Shown here: positions 34,031 through 42,402 of the stretch, in pieces
Position numbering within the stretch: the first letter of the stretch is position 1
Layout of the letters: the number at the start of each line of letters is the position of its first letter
From: CBDDEH01 sp965226865
Lineage (GTDB): Bacteria; Chloroflexota; Dehalococcoidia; Lucifugimonadales; JAGWBF01
Length of the DNA stretch: 64,000 nt
Assembly (NCBI GenBank): GCA_965226865.1
Contig: CBDDEH010000004.1
Coordinates: 1,612,001-1,676,000 of the forward strand
Reading direction: 5' to 3'
Program-made: the position numbers and the translations under genes
Notes under the pieces: model-generated
The model's database searches: none
The model's input: the letters and a program-made list of their open reading frames with translations, nothing else
Told to the model about the DNA's origin: nothing

Positions 34031-34627
34031 GTGGACCCCTTCGGTGAAATCGTGTTCACCGTTACCGGGACCATCGGGCTAACCAGTCAGCTGCTCATAG
34101 ACAAAGACATGACCATCACCGGGCCCGGAGCCAACGACCTGACCATCTCAGGCGGCTGCGCCGGCCGGGTCTTCGAGATCACACTCGGTACGGTGGCAAT
34201 CATCTCCGGTGTCACCATCAGCCAAGGGTGCGCCCCCGATGGCGGGGGCATCCTGAACGGCGGCGACCTGACCTTGAATGACGTCGTGGTCAGTAGCAAC
34301 ACGGCCACCAACAACGGCGGCGGCATCCTCAACAGGGCCCCGAGCCAAGTTGATCTGATCGATAGCACGGTCGACTTCAACACGGCCACCAACGGCGGAG
34401 GTATCGCCAACGAAGGCGGGTTTGATATTGTCGGAGCCCCGGGAGCCCCGGATATTGATTTTGTGGAGTGTGATCAATTTATCAGTTCCTGCGCTTTCTT
34501 TTCAGGGGCTCGCCCACCGCCGGATTCCTCATCCCAAATTTTGGCAGTGTGGGTCTGTTCGGCACTACCGTCCTTCAAAACTTCGCCACGGGCGAGGGCG
34601 CCGGCATCTACAACCGGGGAACTATGA
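34031..34627 (+). CDS. Secreted beta-helix protein, first repeat region
   Basis: Coding sense in this frame starts near 33936 (ETVSNLNDSGPDSLRAAIAN), the SLRAAI motif that marks bacterial surface beta-helix proteins. Then come parallel-beta-helix rungs: LTISGGCAGRVFEIT, VTISQGCAPDGGGILNG, VVVSSNTATNNGGGI, STVDFNTATNGGGIANEGG. The frame is lost at about 34490-34500, in TTTCTTTTC; after it RGSPTAGFLIPNFGSVGLFG continues in the next fragment. The last 40 residues here are out of frame. GTG 34031 is not the true start. Confidence 0.65.
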   Translation: MDPFGEIVFTVTGTIGLTSQLLIDKDMTITGPGANDLTISGGCAGRVFEITLGTVAIISGVTISQGCAPDGGGILNGGDLTLNDVVVSSNTATNNGGGILNRAPSQVDLIDSTVDFNTATNGGGIANEGGFDIVGAPGAPDIDFVECDQFISSCAFFSGARPPPDSSSQILAVWVCSALPSFKTSPRARAPASTTGEL

Positions 34628-36393
34628 ACATCCAAGACAGTGTCCTCCTTCTTAACGGATTCATCGATTTTTTCGGTGAACCCGTCAGGGGCGGTGGCAT
34701 CTACAACGACGGCCAGCTGTTCCTCACCCGAAGCACGGTCTCAAACAACACGGCCACAGACCTGGGTGGTGGCGTACACAATCACGCGGCACTCACCGCC
34801 TATCCGGGGCTAGGAACCCCTGAAGACTTTATAAGGCAAGGCCTTTTTGAGGTGGAAGACAGCGTTATCATCCAAAACAACGCTCTCTTCGGAAGTGGTA
34901 TTCACAATGACGGCACACTGTTAGCGACAAACACCCTGACCGCCCGCAACGTTGGTTTGGCATCTGGGTTTGCCCCAGCTATCTTGAACTTCAGGATCCT
35001 AGATATATTCTGCTCCCTCGGTGGTTGCGCAATCGGAACCACCTTTGTAAGCCCGGGCCTTATGACTTTGAACAACGTAACCGTTACTGAAAACGTCGGA
35101 GGCAACATCGGAAATTTCGACGGGTTCAGCGGTCCCCAAGTCCCTTACGTACCCTTCGACCCTGGTATTGCATTATTACAGCTAGAGCCGGGGACGGTGG
35201 AGCTATCCAACACCATCATCGCTACTGGCCCTGGCTTCTCCGAGAGCAACTGTTTCGGGGCTTTCAATTCTCTCGGATACAACCTCGCCGACGACGGCAC
35301 GTGCGGTCTGACTCAGCCGACCGACCTCCGAACAGATCCGCAGCTGGTCCAGTTCGAGGTCGATCTCGGCCCACTCGGCACCATACCAGGGGTGCCAGGG
35401 CCCCTGCCGCCATTCAGCCCGGCTATCGACGCTGGCAACCCGGCGTCGCCGCTGCCTTCCTTTGCCCCAACGTGTGACGACAATGATCTTTGGGGCGTGG
35501 TACGGCCGGTGGACGGAGACGGCGATACGATCCCCGTCTGTGACATCGGGGCTTTCGAGTTTCAGGATACGGACGGTGACGGGGTTGAGGACGTTCTTGA
35601 CAACTGCCCGACCGTCCCCAACCCGGGCCAGGAAGACGCAGACGCAGACGGCGTAGGTGACGTCTGTGACAACGCACCAACCGACTTCAACCCAGGCCAG
35701 GAGGATGCGGACGGCGACGGCGTGGGTGACGTGGCCGACAACTGCGTCGACGTCCCCAACCCGGGCCAGGAGGATGCGGACGGCAATGGCATCGGCGATG
35801 CCTGCGATGTATTGACGGTCGAGGACACCTTGGTCCTACTGGAGGCGAAGCTGGACGCCATCGAGGCCAAGCTGGACGGCTTCGACCTCAGCCTGCTTAA
35901 CAGCCTCGCCATCACCGCGGACGCGATCAATACCGCCGTAGGCGCCATCGAGGCCAAGCTTGACGCAAGGCTAGATGCCACTGTTTCGTCACGCGCCTCC
36001 CAGGCCAGCGTGGACGCCCTGGCGGGTACAGCCGACGCTATCAACCTCAGCGTGGCCGCTGTGAAGGGCAAGCTGGACGTTATCGAGGCCAAACTGGACA
36101 GTAGCGTCAATGCCACTGCCACGACCCAGGCAACCCTGGACGCGATAGCGGGGACGTCCGATGCTATCAATACCGCCGTGGGTGCCGTAGAAGCCAAGCT
36201 CGACGCTAGGCTAGACGAGACCGTTTCCTCACGGGCCTCTCAGACCAGCGTGAATACGCTGGCAGGGACGGCCGACGCTATCAACCTCAGCGTGGCCGCT
36301 GTGAAGGGCAAGCTGGACGTTATCGAGGCCAAACTGGACAGCAGCGTCAATGCCACTGCCACGACCCAGGCAACCCTGGACGCGATAGCGTGA
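34549..36393 (+). CDS. Secreted beta-helix, thrombospondin type 3 and coiled-coil repeat protein (main part)
   Basis: 614 residues. Beta-helix rungs with NNTATDLGGGVHNH and related turns run to about 290, including a polymorphic-membrane-like Cys (CDDNDLWGVVRPVDGDGD). Thrombospondin type 3 calcium-binding repeats follow (DTDGDGVEDVLDNCPTVPNP, then GQEDADADGVGDVCDN and two more). The C-terminal part is an Ala/Asp/Leu-rich repeat (IEAKLD, ADAIN, TATTQATLDAIA) of 80-residue units, probably a coiled-coil stalk. Likely a surface or secreted calcium-binding adhesin. Frame ends at TGA 36391 due to one extra base; see 36401-36864. Confidence 0.78.
   Translation: MGLFGTTVLQNFATGEGAGIYNRGTMNIQDSVLLLNGFIDFFGEPVRGGGIYNDGQLFLTRSTVSNNTATDLGGGVHNHAALTAYPGLGTPEDFIRQGLFEVEDSVIIQNNALFGSGIHNDGTLLATNTLTARNVGLASGFAPAILNFRILDIFCSLGGCAIGTTFVSPGLMTLNNVTVTENVGGNIGNFDGFSGPQVPYVPFDPGIALLQLEPGTVELSNTIIATGPGFSESNCFGAFNSLGYNLADDGTCGLTQPTDLRTDPQLVQFEVDLGPLGTIPGVPGPLPPFSPAIDAGNPASPLPSFAPTCDDNDLWGVVRPVDGDGDTIPVCDIGAFEFQDTDGDGVEDVLDNCPTVPNPGQEDADADGVGDVCDNAPTDFNPGQEDADGDGVGDVADNCVDVPNPGQEDADGNGIGDACDVLTVEDTLVLLEAKLDAIEAKLDGFDLSLLNSLAITADAINTAVGAIEAKLDARLDATVSSRASQASVDALAGTADAINLSVAAVKGKLDVIEAKLDSSVNATATTQATLDAIAGTSDAINTAVGAVEAKLDARLDETVSSRASQTSVNTLAGTADAINLSVAAVKGKLDVIEAKLDSSVNATATTQATLDAIA
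35911..36390 (+). repeat. Two tandem 240-bp coding repeats
   Basis: Bases 35911-36150 and 36151-36390 align without gaps over 240 bp (80 codons); the last 90 bases are almost identical (for example the final 30 bases of both units are the same). Low synonymous divergence indicates recent duplication. Confidence 0.9.
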
Positions 36394-36400
36394 CATAGCC

Positions 36401-36864
36401 GTGCTGGAGACCAAGCTGGATACCCACGGCGCTGATGTCGACGCGGCATTTGCCGCCCTGGCGGAGGCCAACCTACAGAAGCTCGATCTGGTCGTCGCCC
36501 AGCTCGACGAGAGAGGCGTCAAGAACAGGTTCCTGGTCCATTCCAGCCAGGGAGGCGACCCGGTGAGGGTGAGGGTGGTGAGCGTAACCGCATTCACCGC
36601 AAAGAAGGGCCAGCCCACCCAGGCCCACAGCCTTGGATTCAGATCGGCGTCCGTGCAGCCCGGGACCACAGACTTGGAGCTACACGTGACCTGGGCCGCG
36701 CGAAAGCCAAAAAACTGGAGATCGTCGTTGCAAAAGTTGTCGGCCATCCCGTATTGGGACCAGTTACGCTGACCGGCTCGACGCTGGTGCACGACGTTAA
36801 GCTCCACTGGGTTAGTGATCGGGACCGGGACCGGGATCGTGACCACGATGACGATGACGACTAG
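36401..36864 (+). CDS. Secreted beta-helix protein, C-terminal part
   Basis: Continues the repeat stalk: VLETKLDTHGADVDAAFAAL then LDLVVAQLDERGVKNRFLVH and a globular end (GGDPVRVRVVSVTAFTAKKG, DLELHVTWAAR). Near 36705 another one-base shift occurs; corrected text KAKKLEIVVAKVVGHPVLGP, DVKLHWVSDRDRDRDRD, then Asp-rich, ends at TAG 36862-36864. Without correction the frame stops at 36772. The Arg-Asp dipeptide run is an odd low-complexity tail. The GTG at 36401 is internal, not a start. Confidence 0.6.
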
Positions 36865-36886
36865 GTAGTACCGAGTCCACGGGAAA

Positions 36887-36918
36887 AGAGAAGGGCCGGG
36901 AATTCCCGGCCCTTCTCT
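36887..36918 (+). terminator. Perfect 32-bp palindromic terminator
   Basis: AGAGAAGGGCCGGGAA and its exact complement meet at an AATT centre, 23 bases after the corrected stop codon at 36864; followed by CGTTTCTCC. Confidence 0.75.
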
Positions 36919-36947
36919 CGTTTCTCCCCGCTCAAGGTGGGACCTCT

Positions 36948-36987
36948 GCTACCGCTCTAGATCGACAGGCTCACCATGAGCGGTAGC
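36948..36987 (+). repeat. Dispersed palindromic repeat, family A
   Basis: GCTACCGCTC (36948-36957) pairs with GAGCGGTAGC (36978-36987) around TAGATCGACAGGCTCACCAT. Same family as 24848 in the opposite orientation. Confidence 0.65.
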
Positions 36988-37101
36988 TACTGACGTGCAG
37001 GGTACCTCTCAGTAGGACGGGAATCCAATATCTAGATATGGGGGTGCAGGGGGCTCGGCCCCCAGTCGGGGGTGTTGGGGTGTCCCCAACATTCCTTCTA
37101 T

Positions 37102-37143
37102 GGCCCCCTTCCTGCCAGGAAGGGGGCCAGGGGGATGGTCGAT
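37102..37143 (+). repeat. Dispersed palindromic repeat, family B
   Basis: GGCCCCCTTCCT-GCC-AGGAAGGGGGCC, 12-bp arms, followed by AGGGGGATGGTCGAT as at 33638-33676. A GGGGTGTCCCCAAC-type palindrome lies just upstream (37078-37090). Confidence 0.65.
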
Positions 37144-37200
37144 AAGCCCATTTTGGGTACCAAAGTCCGGGCGCGATCTAGGGTCGGGCGGGAATCACTT

Positions 37201-38280
37201 TCAGCGGGCCAGCTTCTGAGGCTGCTGGATATTGCCCAAATCGGTCACCAGCAGCTCAAGGGCCAGGTCCTGGTCCAACTGCCCCTGCTTGACTGCCAGG
37301 TCTGCTTGGAGCAACCCTTCGTACAGGGTCTTCAGGCTTTTCCAGGAGTGCTTTCTGGCCTGCTCGACGGTCCGTTTCACAGCAAAGTCGTGAGCGATCC
37401 CCAATCGTTCGCCAATGGTCTGTTCCTTGTGTCCCCGGTCGATAAGATCCCGCGCCAAGGTCACCAACCTTAGCTGCCTGGCGATCATGGTCGCTATGTA
37501 TGGGAATTCTGCCCCCTCGTTCCTGAGACGCTGAATCGTTTTCAAAGCGGTTGAGGATCTGCCCTCGAGAATGGCGTCGACGGCGATGAAGATGCTTGCC
37601 TCTTTGGACTGGGAGGCCAAGAGCCGGACGTCGCCCTCGTTGATAACCCGGTCGCTGGCGTATAGGGCCAGCTTTTCCAATTCATTGTCCAGCGTCCAGA
37701 GGTTGCCTCCCACGAATTGAATTAACATGCTGAGGGCTCCCGGAGATATACGAGCGCCCTTGTCCGTGGCTCTGTTCCTCACCCATCTGGACAATGCTTC
37801 GCGGGAGGGTGTCGGCATCTCTTGTACCTGGGAAACCGGCTTCAATTGTGTGAGCAACGCGTTGCCCTTGGATAATTGCTCGTCCACGAACACGAGCAGG
37901 GTGGATGAGGGCATCTCATTCTCCACGTAGTTGGGTAGGTTGCCCCAGCCCGAAAGGGCCGATGATTCCGCAACCGCCTTTCGAGACCGACGTGAGGCCG
38001 GCCGTCTGCGTCCTTCACGTGACTCAAATAGCTTGAGGAGGCCTTCTACTTTTACAAGACGGTACTCGGCAAGAAACGGTATAGCGTCGCAGAAGCTCCT
38101 GAGGTGTGAAAGATTGGTTTCTGGACCCGCTATCTGATGGCTGTTGGCCTCCAGCACCTCCGGAGATCCGACCTGCGCCTCCAGGTCCTTCAGTGCCCGC
38201 GAGAGCAGAAAGCTGTCCCCATATAGAATGTGTGCTGGTATATCTGGGCTCCCCGATGATATGGATTCCCACGATACCAT
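37201..38280 (-). CDS. holA: DNA polymerase III subunit delta HolA
   Basis: About 359 residues starting at ATG 38280 (MVSWESISSGSPDIPAHILYG). The delta pattern is present: ILYGDSFLLSRALKDL, FLAEYRLVKVEGLLKL, NEMPSSTLLVFVDEQL, then domain III helices AVDAILEGRSSTALKTIQRL and ATMIARQLRLVTLARDL. Delta opens the sliding clamp in the clamp loader. An in-frame upstream start (38334) gives extra residues without family match. Divergent from the YkvA-like gene; last 60 bases of the intergenic repeat region precede its stop. Confidence 0.88.
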   Translation of the reverse strand: MVSWESISSGSPDIPAHILYGDSFLLSRALKDLEAQVGSPEVLEANSHQIAGPETNLSHLRSFCDAIPFLAEYRLVKVEGLLKLFESREGRRRPASRRSRKAVAESSALSGWGNLPNYVENEMPSSTLLVFVDEQLSKGNALLTQLKPVSQVQEMPTPSREALSRWVRNRATDKGARISPGALSMLIQFVGGNLWTLDNELEKLALYASDRVINEGDVRLLASQSKEASIFIAVDAILEGRSSTALKTIQRLRNEGAEFPYIATMIARQLRLVTLARDLIDRGHKEQTIGERLGIAHDFAVKRTVEQARKHSWKSLKTLYEGLLQADLAVKQGQLDQDLALELLVTDLGNIQQPQKLAR

Positions 38281-38295
38281 ACCGGGGCATATAAT
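38267..38295 (+). promoter_or_regulatory. Possible promoter of the YkvA-ychF-hemW unit
   Basis: TATAAT at 38290-38295 with TTCCCA (4 of 6) 17 bp upstream. RNA would start near 38302, only about 8 bases before ATG 38310, so translation would be nearly leaderless. Tentative. Confidence 0.35.
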
Positions 38296-38309
38296 TGTAG
38301 GTGAAGCTA

Positions 38310-38699
38310 ATGTTTTTGCGCCTGGCCATACCACTCGTACTTATGCTGTTCGGACCCAGGATCATTCATCGTATTTTGCGGACGATTGCCCTGGTCTGGC
38401 GTCTGACTTTCGACCGCAGGGTGCCTCTGTTGCTGAGGCTGGTCGTGCCGGCAGCGCTTTTGTACTTTATCGTGCCCATCGGTCTGATACCCGACTTCGT
38501 GCCTATCGTGGGCTATCTGGATGACCTGATCGTCCTTATCGTGGCCGTCTGGATACTGCTCAGCTTCGCGTCTCGGGAGGTGGTTGAGGAGTACGCGCCA
38601 TGGCGTGTCAAAACGCAGACTCAAGAGCCCGAGGGGCAGAAGGACACATCACAGGTCGTGGAGGGTAGCTACACAATGATGGACGACGACGCCTCTTGA
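38310..38699 (+). CDS. YkvA/DUF1232 family membrane protein
   Basis: About 129 residues. LRLVVPAALLYFIVPIGLIP then DFVPIVGYLDDLIVLIVAVW is the DUF1232 signature, two membrane helices around a DFxPxxGxxDD motif; an N-terminal helix (FLRLAIPLVLMLFG) adds a third. Function of the family is unknown. ATG 38310 is preferred to GTG 38301 (AGGTGA at the right distance). The stop overlaps the TTG at 38696, so it is coupled to the GTPase gene. Confidence 0.8.
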   Translation: MFLRLAIPLVLMLFGPRIIHRILRTIALVWRLTFDRRVPLLLRLVVPAALLYFIVPIGLIPDFVPIVGYLDDLIVLIVAVWILLSFASREVVEEYAPWRVKTQTQEPEGQKDTSQVVEGSYTMMDDDAS

Positions 38700-38704
38700 A
38701 TCAG

Positions 38705-39799
38705 ATGGAGATCGCGTTACTTGGACTGCCCCAAAGTGGAAAAACCACCCTTCTAAACGCATTAACCCGCGGACGTACTCAGGCCGGAAGCGGCGCCAAG
38801 CAAGAGGTACTCGCAGGAGTCAGCAAGATACTTGATCCCCGGTTGGACTCCCTTGCGGCAGTCGGCAAGCCAGAGAAGGTCACCCCAGCCGAGATAACCT
38901 ACTGGGACGTACCGGCTGCCTCTGGTACCTTAGGCGAAGGTGCGGGTATAGGTGGACAGTTCTTGAACCTCCTCCAGAACGCCGATGCTTTGCTCGTTGT
39001 GGTGCGGGCTTTCTCCGACCCTTCCGTTCCTCACCTCAGTGGCACGGTTGACCCTCTCCGAGACCTGGAGTCCATGGAGGCGGAGTTAGCTTTCTCCGAC
39101 CTGGCCATCCTCAAGCGTCGCGTCGCCAGGATCCAGGATACCCTGAAGGGAGCTAAGGGTCATGAAAAAGACCGCCTTTTGAAAGAGGAAGCCTTTCTCG
39201 ACCGTATCAAAGGGGAGCTTGAGAGGGATGTGCCTTTGCGGGAGCAGCAAATAAACGAAGAGGGAAAGGGACTCATCTCCAACTACCAGTTCCTTACCGA
39301 TAAGCCTCTCCTGATCGTTTTCAACGTGGACGAAGGGGCGCTTCCGGATGTACCTGAATTGCAGGACGAGATTGCTCGCCATAATCAGAGGTCCGGAGTG
39401 AGGGCAACTGTGTTGTCCGCCAAGCTGGAAATGGAGCTTTCGGCGTTGTCTTCCGAGGAGGAGAAGGAGTTCCGCGAGTCTTTGGGTGTTTTAGAGTCGG
39501 GAGGAGCAAAGGTCGGAACGCTGGCCTACGATGCCATGTCCATGGTCTGCTACTTCACTTACGGACCCACAGAGGCGAGAGCCTGGCCGATTCCAGTAGA
39601 TACCCCGGCGGTGAAGGCCGCAGGGAAGATTCATACCGATTTGGAACGTGGATTCATTCGGGCGGAGGTCGTTGGCTTAGACGATCTGATCAGGTGCGGA
39701 TCAATCGCCGAGTGTAAGAAACAGGGAGTTTTCCGTCTGGAAGGCAAGACCTACCCGGTTAAAGACGGCGACGTGATAACATTCCTGTTTAACGTGTGA
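38705..39799 (+). CDS. YchF/OLA1-type GTPase
   Basis: About 364 residues. P-loop GLPQSGKTTLLNALTRG, YWDVPAASGTLGEGAGIGGQFLN (switch region with G3 changed to DVP), FNVDEG in place of the NKxD motif, and a C-terminal TGS-like domain (CKKQGVFRLEGKTYPVKDGD). YchF proteins bind ribosomes and prefer ATP over GTP because the G4 motif is altered; NVDE fits that. A TTG start at 38696 is possible. Likely role in ribosome-associated stress control. Confidence 0.87.
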   Translation: MEIALLGLPQSGKTTLLNALTRGRTQAGSGAKQEVLAGVSKILDPRLDSLAAVGKPEKVTPAEITYWDVPAASGTLGEGAGIGGQFLNLLQNADALLVVVRAFSDPSVPHLSGTVDPLRDLESMEAELAFSDLAILKRRVARIQDTLKGAKGHEKDRLLKEEAFLDRIKGELERDVPLREQQINEEGKGLISNYQFLTDKPLLIVFNVDEGALPDVPELQDEIARHNQRSGVRATVLSAKLEMELSALSSEEEKEFRESLGVLESGGAKVGTLAYDAMSMVCYFTYGPTEARAWPIPVDTPAVKAAGKIHTDLERGFIRAEVVGLDDLIRCGSIAECKKQGVFRLEGKTYPVKDGDVITFLFNV

Positions 39800-39809
39800 A
39801 GGTACCCAG

Positions 39810-41045
39810 ATGTCCACTTCCCCAGCAAAAGAGAGCCTGGTCCAGAAGCGTCTAGAGCACGGTATAGCCCTCTACGTCCACATTCCCTTCTGCAAGACCA
39901 AGTGCCCCTACTGCGACTTCAACACATATCAGGGTATCGAGCCCCTTATGGCCCCCTATACCGACGCCCTGGCGCGGGAAATCCGTTTGTGGGGCACTAC
40001 CCTGGAACACCCGAAGATCAATACCATCTTCTTCGGCGGTGGCACCCCATCGTACATTCCCACTGACGACCTCGGAAGAATTCTTGACACAATCCATGAC
40101 TGCTTCGATCTGAATCCAGAAGCTGAGATCACGGTGGAGGCCAATCCTGGAGACCTGAGCTTATCGGGCCTTGAGCAATTGCATGGAATAGGAGTGAACC
40201 GGCTGAGCATCGGGGTACAGAGCCTGGACGGTGGACTGCTATCCCTGCTGGGTCGCCGTCACTCCGCTCAAGAGGCCGTCGGCGCCTACGAACTTGCCAC
40301 CAAGGCCGGGTTCAAGCAGGTTAATCTCGACCTGATATACGGACTCCCGCGTCAGACCATGGCCCAGTGGAAAGATACCTTGAGCCGGGTACTGGAGCTC
40401 AGACCACCTCACCTCTCGATGTATTGCCTCACCCTGGAAAAGGGGACACCGCTGGAGCAATGGGTCAGCCAGGGCAAGCTCCCCCAGCCCGATCCGGACC
40501 TGGCTGCCGATATGTATATCTTTGCCAGGGAAACTCTGGGAAAAGCGGGCTACGGCCATTACGAGATATCCAACTGGTGCATGCCAGGTTACGAGTGCCT
40601 CCACAACATGGCCTACTGGCTCAACCAACCATATCTGGGCGTTGGCCCTGGGGCCCATTCTTTCATCGACGGGTACCGGTTTTGGCAGATCAAGCCGCCT
40701 CGCCTGTACATAGACAAGGTCGGTGATTGGGAAGCCCGTGAAGTAGGGCTCGTGGAAAGGCTCGACGCCGAGCTCCTGGCCCAGATCGACCCCATTGGCG
40801 GTTTCGAGGCGATCGAGCCCAAGCTGGAGATGGCCGAGACCATGTTCCTGGGCCTAAGGCTCCTGGAAGGAATGGACATGGACAGCTTCAGGCAGAGATT
40901 CGGTCTGAACCCCTCCCAGGTCTACAGCTCCGAGATTCGGGAACTGACGGACCTGGGGTTGGTGGAGCAGGTTGACGGGGTGCTACGGCTTACGCCCAAC
41001 GGCTGCCTCCTCTCCAACCAGGTCTTCATGCGCTTCCTGGACTAA
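39810..41045 (+). CDS. hemW: Radical SAM heme chaperone HemW
   Basis: 411 residues. The 4Fe-4S motif is in YVHIPFCKTKCPYCDFNTY; FFGGGTPSYIP, EANPGDLSLSGLEQLHGIGV and NRLSIGVQSLD match HemW (formerly annotated as oxygen-independent coproporphyrinogen oxidase), with the extra Cys-Asp-Phe after the cluster that marks HemW rather than HemN. The HemN_C domain with GVGPGAHSF follows. HemW delivers haem to respiratory enzymes. ATG 39810 lies 10 bases after the GTPase stop. Confidence 0.9.
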   Translation: MSTSPAKESLVQKRLEHGIALYVHIPFCKTKCPYCDFNTYQGIEPLMAPYTDALAREIRLWGTTLEHPKINTIFFGGGTPSYIPTDDLGRILDTIHDCFDLNPEAEITVEANPGDLSLSGLEQLHGIGVNRLSIGVQSLDGGLLSLLGRRHSAQEAVGAYELATKAGFKQVNLDLIYGLPRQTMAQWKDTLSRVLELRPPHLSMYCLTLEKGTPLEQWVSQGKLPQPDPDLAADMYIFARETLGKAGYGHYEISNWCMPGYECLHNMAYWLNQPYLGVGPGAHSFIDGYRFWQIKPPRLYIDKVGDWEAREVGLVERLDAELLAQIDPIGGFEAIEPKLEMAETMFLGLRLLEGMDMDSFRQRFGLNPSQVYSSEIRELTDLGLVEQVDGVLRLTPNGCLLSNQVFMRFLD

Positions 41046-41117
41046 ACTTTGGCTGTCCCGACGGCCCTTATCACATCTCCATGAGGAGGCATCATCATCA
41101 TCAGAGAACACCGGGTC

Positions 41118-42395
41118 GTGGTCGTGGGCGGAGGGTTTGCCGGCTTGAACGCCGCCAAGGCCCTCAAAGGGGCCCCTGCGCAGGTGACCATGATCGACCG
41201 GCGCAACTTTCATCTTTTCCAGCCCTTGTTGTATCAGGTGGCGACGGGCGGCCTGTCTCCAGCCGACATCTCCGTCTCCATTCGGGCACTACTTCAGAAG
41301 CAGAAAAACGCCAGGGTAATCTTGGGAGAGGTGGAGTCGGTCGAGGTCGCCGACCGGCGCCTGAAGCTTTCCGACGGCGAGCAGGTGGAGTACGACACCC
41401 TTGTGCTGGCCACTGGTGCCAGGCATAGCTACTTCGGCCATGACGACTGGGCCGAGGCCGCTCCGGGTCTCAAGACCATCGAGGACGCCACCAAGATCAG
41501 ACGCCGCATACTCCTTGCTTTTGAGGCCGCGGAACGGGTTTCCGATCCGGACGAACGCGCTGCCTGGCTGACCTTCGTCATAGTAGGCGGCGGTCCCACC
41601 GGTGTGGAGCTGGCCGGAGCGATCGGCGAGCTGGCTAACAGCACCCTGAAAGATAACCTCCGCTCATTCGATCCATCCGATGCCCGCATTCTATTATTCG
41701 AGGGTGGTCCAAGGGTCTTGCCTACCTACCCCGCCCAGCTCTCTTCAAAGGCCGCAGCGGCCCTCCTGCGGCTCGGGGTCACCGTAAAGACGAACACGTT
41801 GGTTCAAAACGTATGGAAAGACTCCGTCGAGGCGAGTGCAGGTGGCGAGACAGAACGTATCCGGACCAGGACTGTTCTTTGGGCTGCCGGTGTTCAGTCA
41901 TCCCATTTGGGCAGGGAGATCGCGGACGAGACCGGGACAGAAATGACCCGCGCGGGTCAGGTGGTTGTCGGGCCGGATTTCACAGTGCCTGGCCATCCAG
42001 AGATTTTCGTCATAGGCGATCTGGCCAGCTACTCTCACGAGACGGGGAGCCCCCTGCGAGGTACAGCAGATGTCGCTATTGCCGAAGGAACATACGTGGG
42101 CAAGGCGATCCGAAGGCGTCTCACTGACAAGAAGCAGAAGCCCTTCAAGTTCCGCGACCTGGGAATGCTTGCCGTAATAGGTCGCTCGGCCGCGGTCGCA
42201 GACCTGGGTTTCATACGTTTCTCCGGCTGGCTGGCCTGGTGGTTCTGGCTCTTGGTACATATCATGAAGCTGGTTGACTTCCAGAACCGACTTGCGGTGA
42301 TAGTCCAGTGGGGATGGAGCTTCCTGACCCGAAACAAGTCGGCCCGCCTCATCACTGGCCCTACCCCCTTCGAGGATTTTGGCCCGGAGGATTAG
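41118..42395 (+). CDS. ndh: Type II NADH dehydrogenase (NDH-2)
   Basis: About 425 residues. FAD-binding VVGGGFAGLNAAKALKG at the start, the quinone-site motif HLFQPLLYQVATGGLSP, a second Rossmann motif VIVGGGPTGVELAGAIGEL, and FVIGDLASYS. The C-terminal amphipathic part (GWLAWWFWLLVHIMKLVDFQ) anchors it to the membrane. It passes electrons from NADH to quinone without pumping protons. Start unclear: GTG 41118 removes the first residues of the FAD strand, AGGAGG sits at 41084-41089, and the codons at proper spacing are four ATC in a row (41091-41102), with TGA before. Confidence 0.9.
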   Translation: MVVGGGFAGLNAAKALKGAPAQVTMIDRRNFHLFQPLLYQVATGGLSPADISVSIRALLQKQKNARVILGEVESVEVADRRLKLSDGEQVEYDTLVLATGARHSYFGHDDWAEAAPGLKTIEDATKIRRRILLAFEAAERVSDPDERAAWLTFVIVGGGPTGVELAGAIGELANSTLKDNLRSFDPSDARILLFEGGPRVLPTYPAQLSSKAAAALLRLGVTVKTNTLVQNVWKDSVEASAGGETERIRTRTVLWAAGVQSSHLGREIADETGTEMTRAGQVVVGPDFTVPGHPEIFVIGDLASYSHETGSPLRGTADVAIAEGTYVGKAIRRRLTDKKQKPFKFRDLGMLAVIGRSAAVADLGFIRFSGWLAWWFWLLVHIMKLVDFQNRLAVIVQWGWSFLTRNKSARLITGPTPFEDFGPED

Positions 42396-42402
42396 TCAGA
42401 GC

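Noticed and set aside
36391..36393. In-frame TGA at the end of the beta-helix frame as a selenocysteine codon
   Set aside because: Read-through in that frame gives no sensible protein; removing one base continues the conserved stalk repeat instead.
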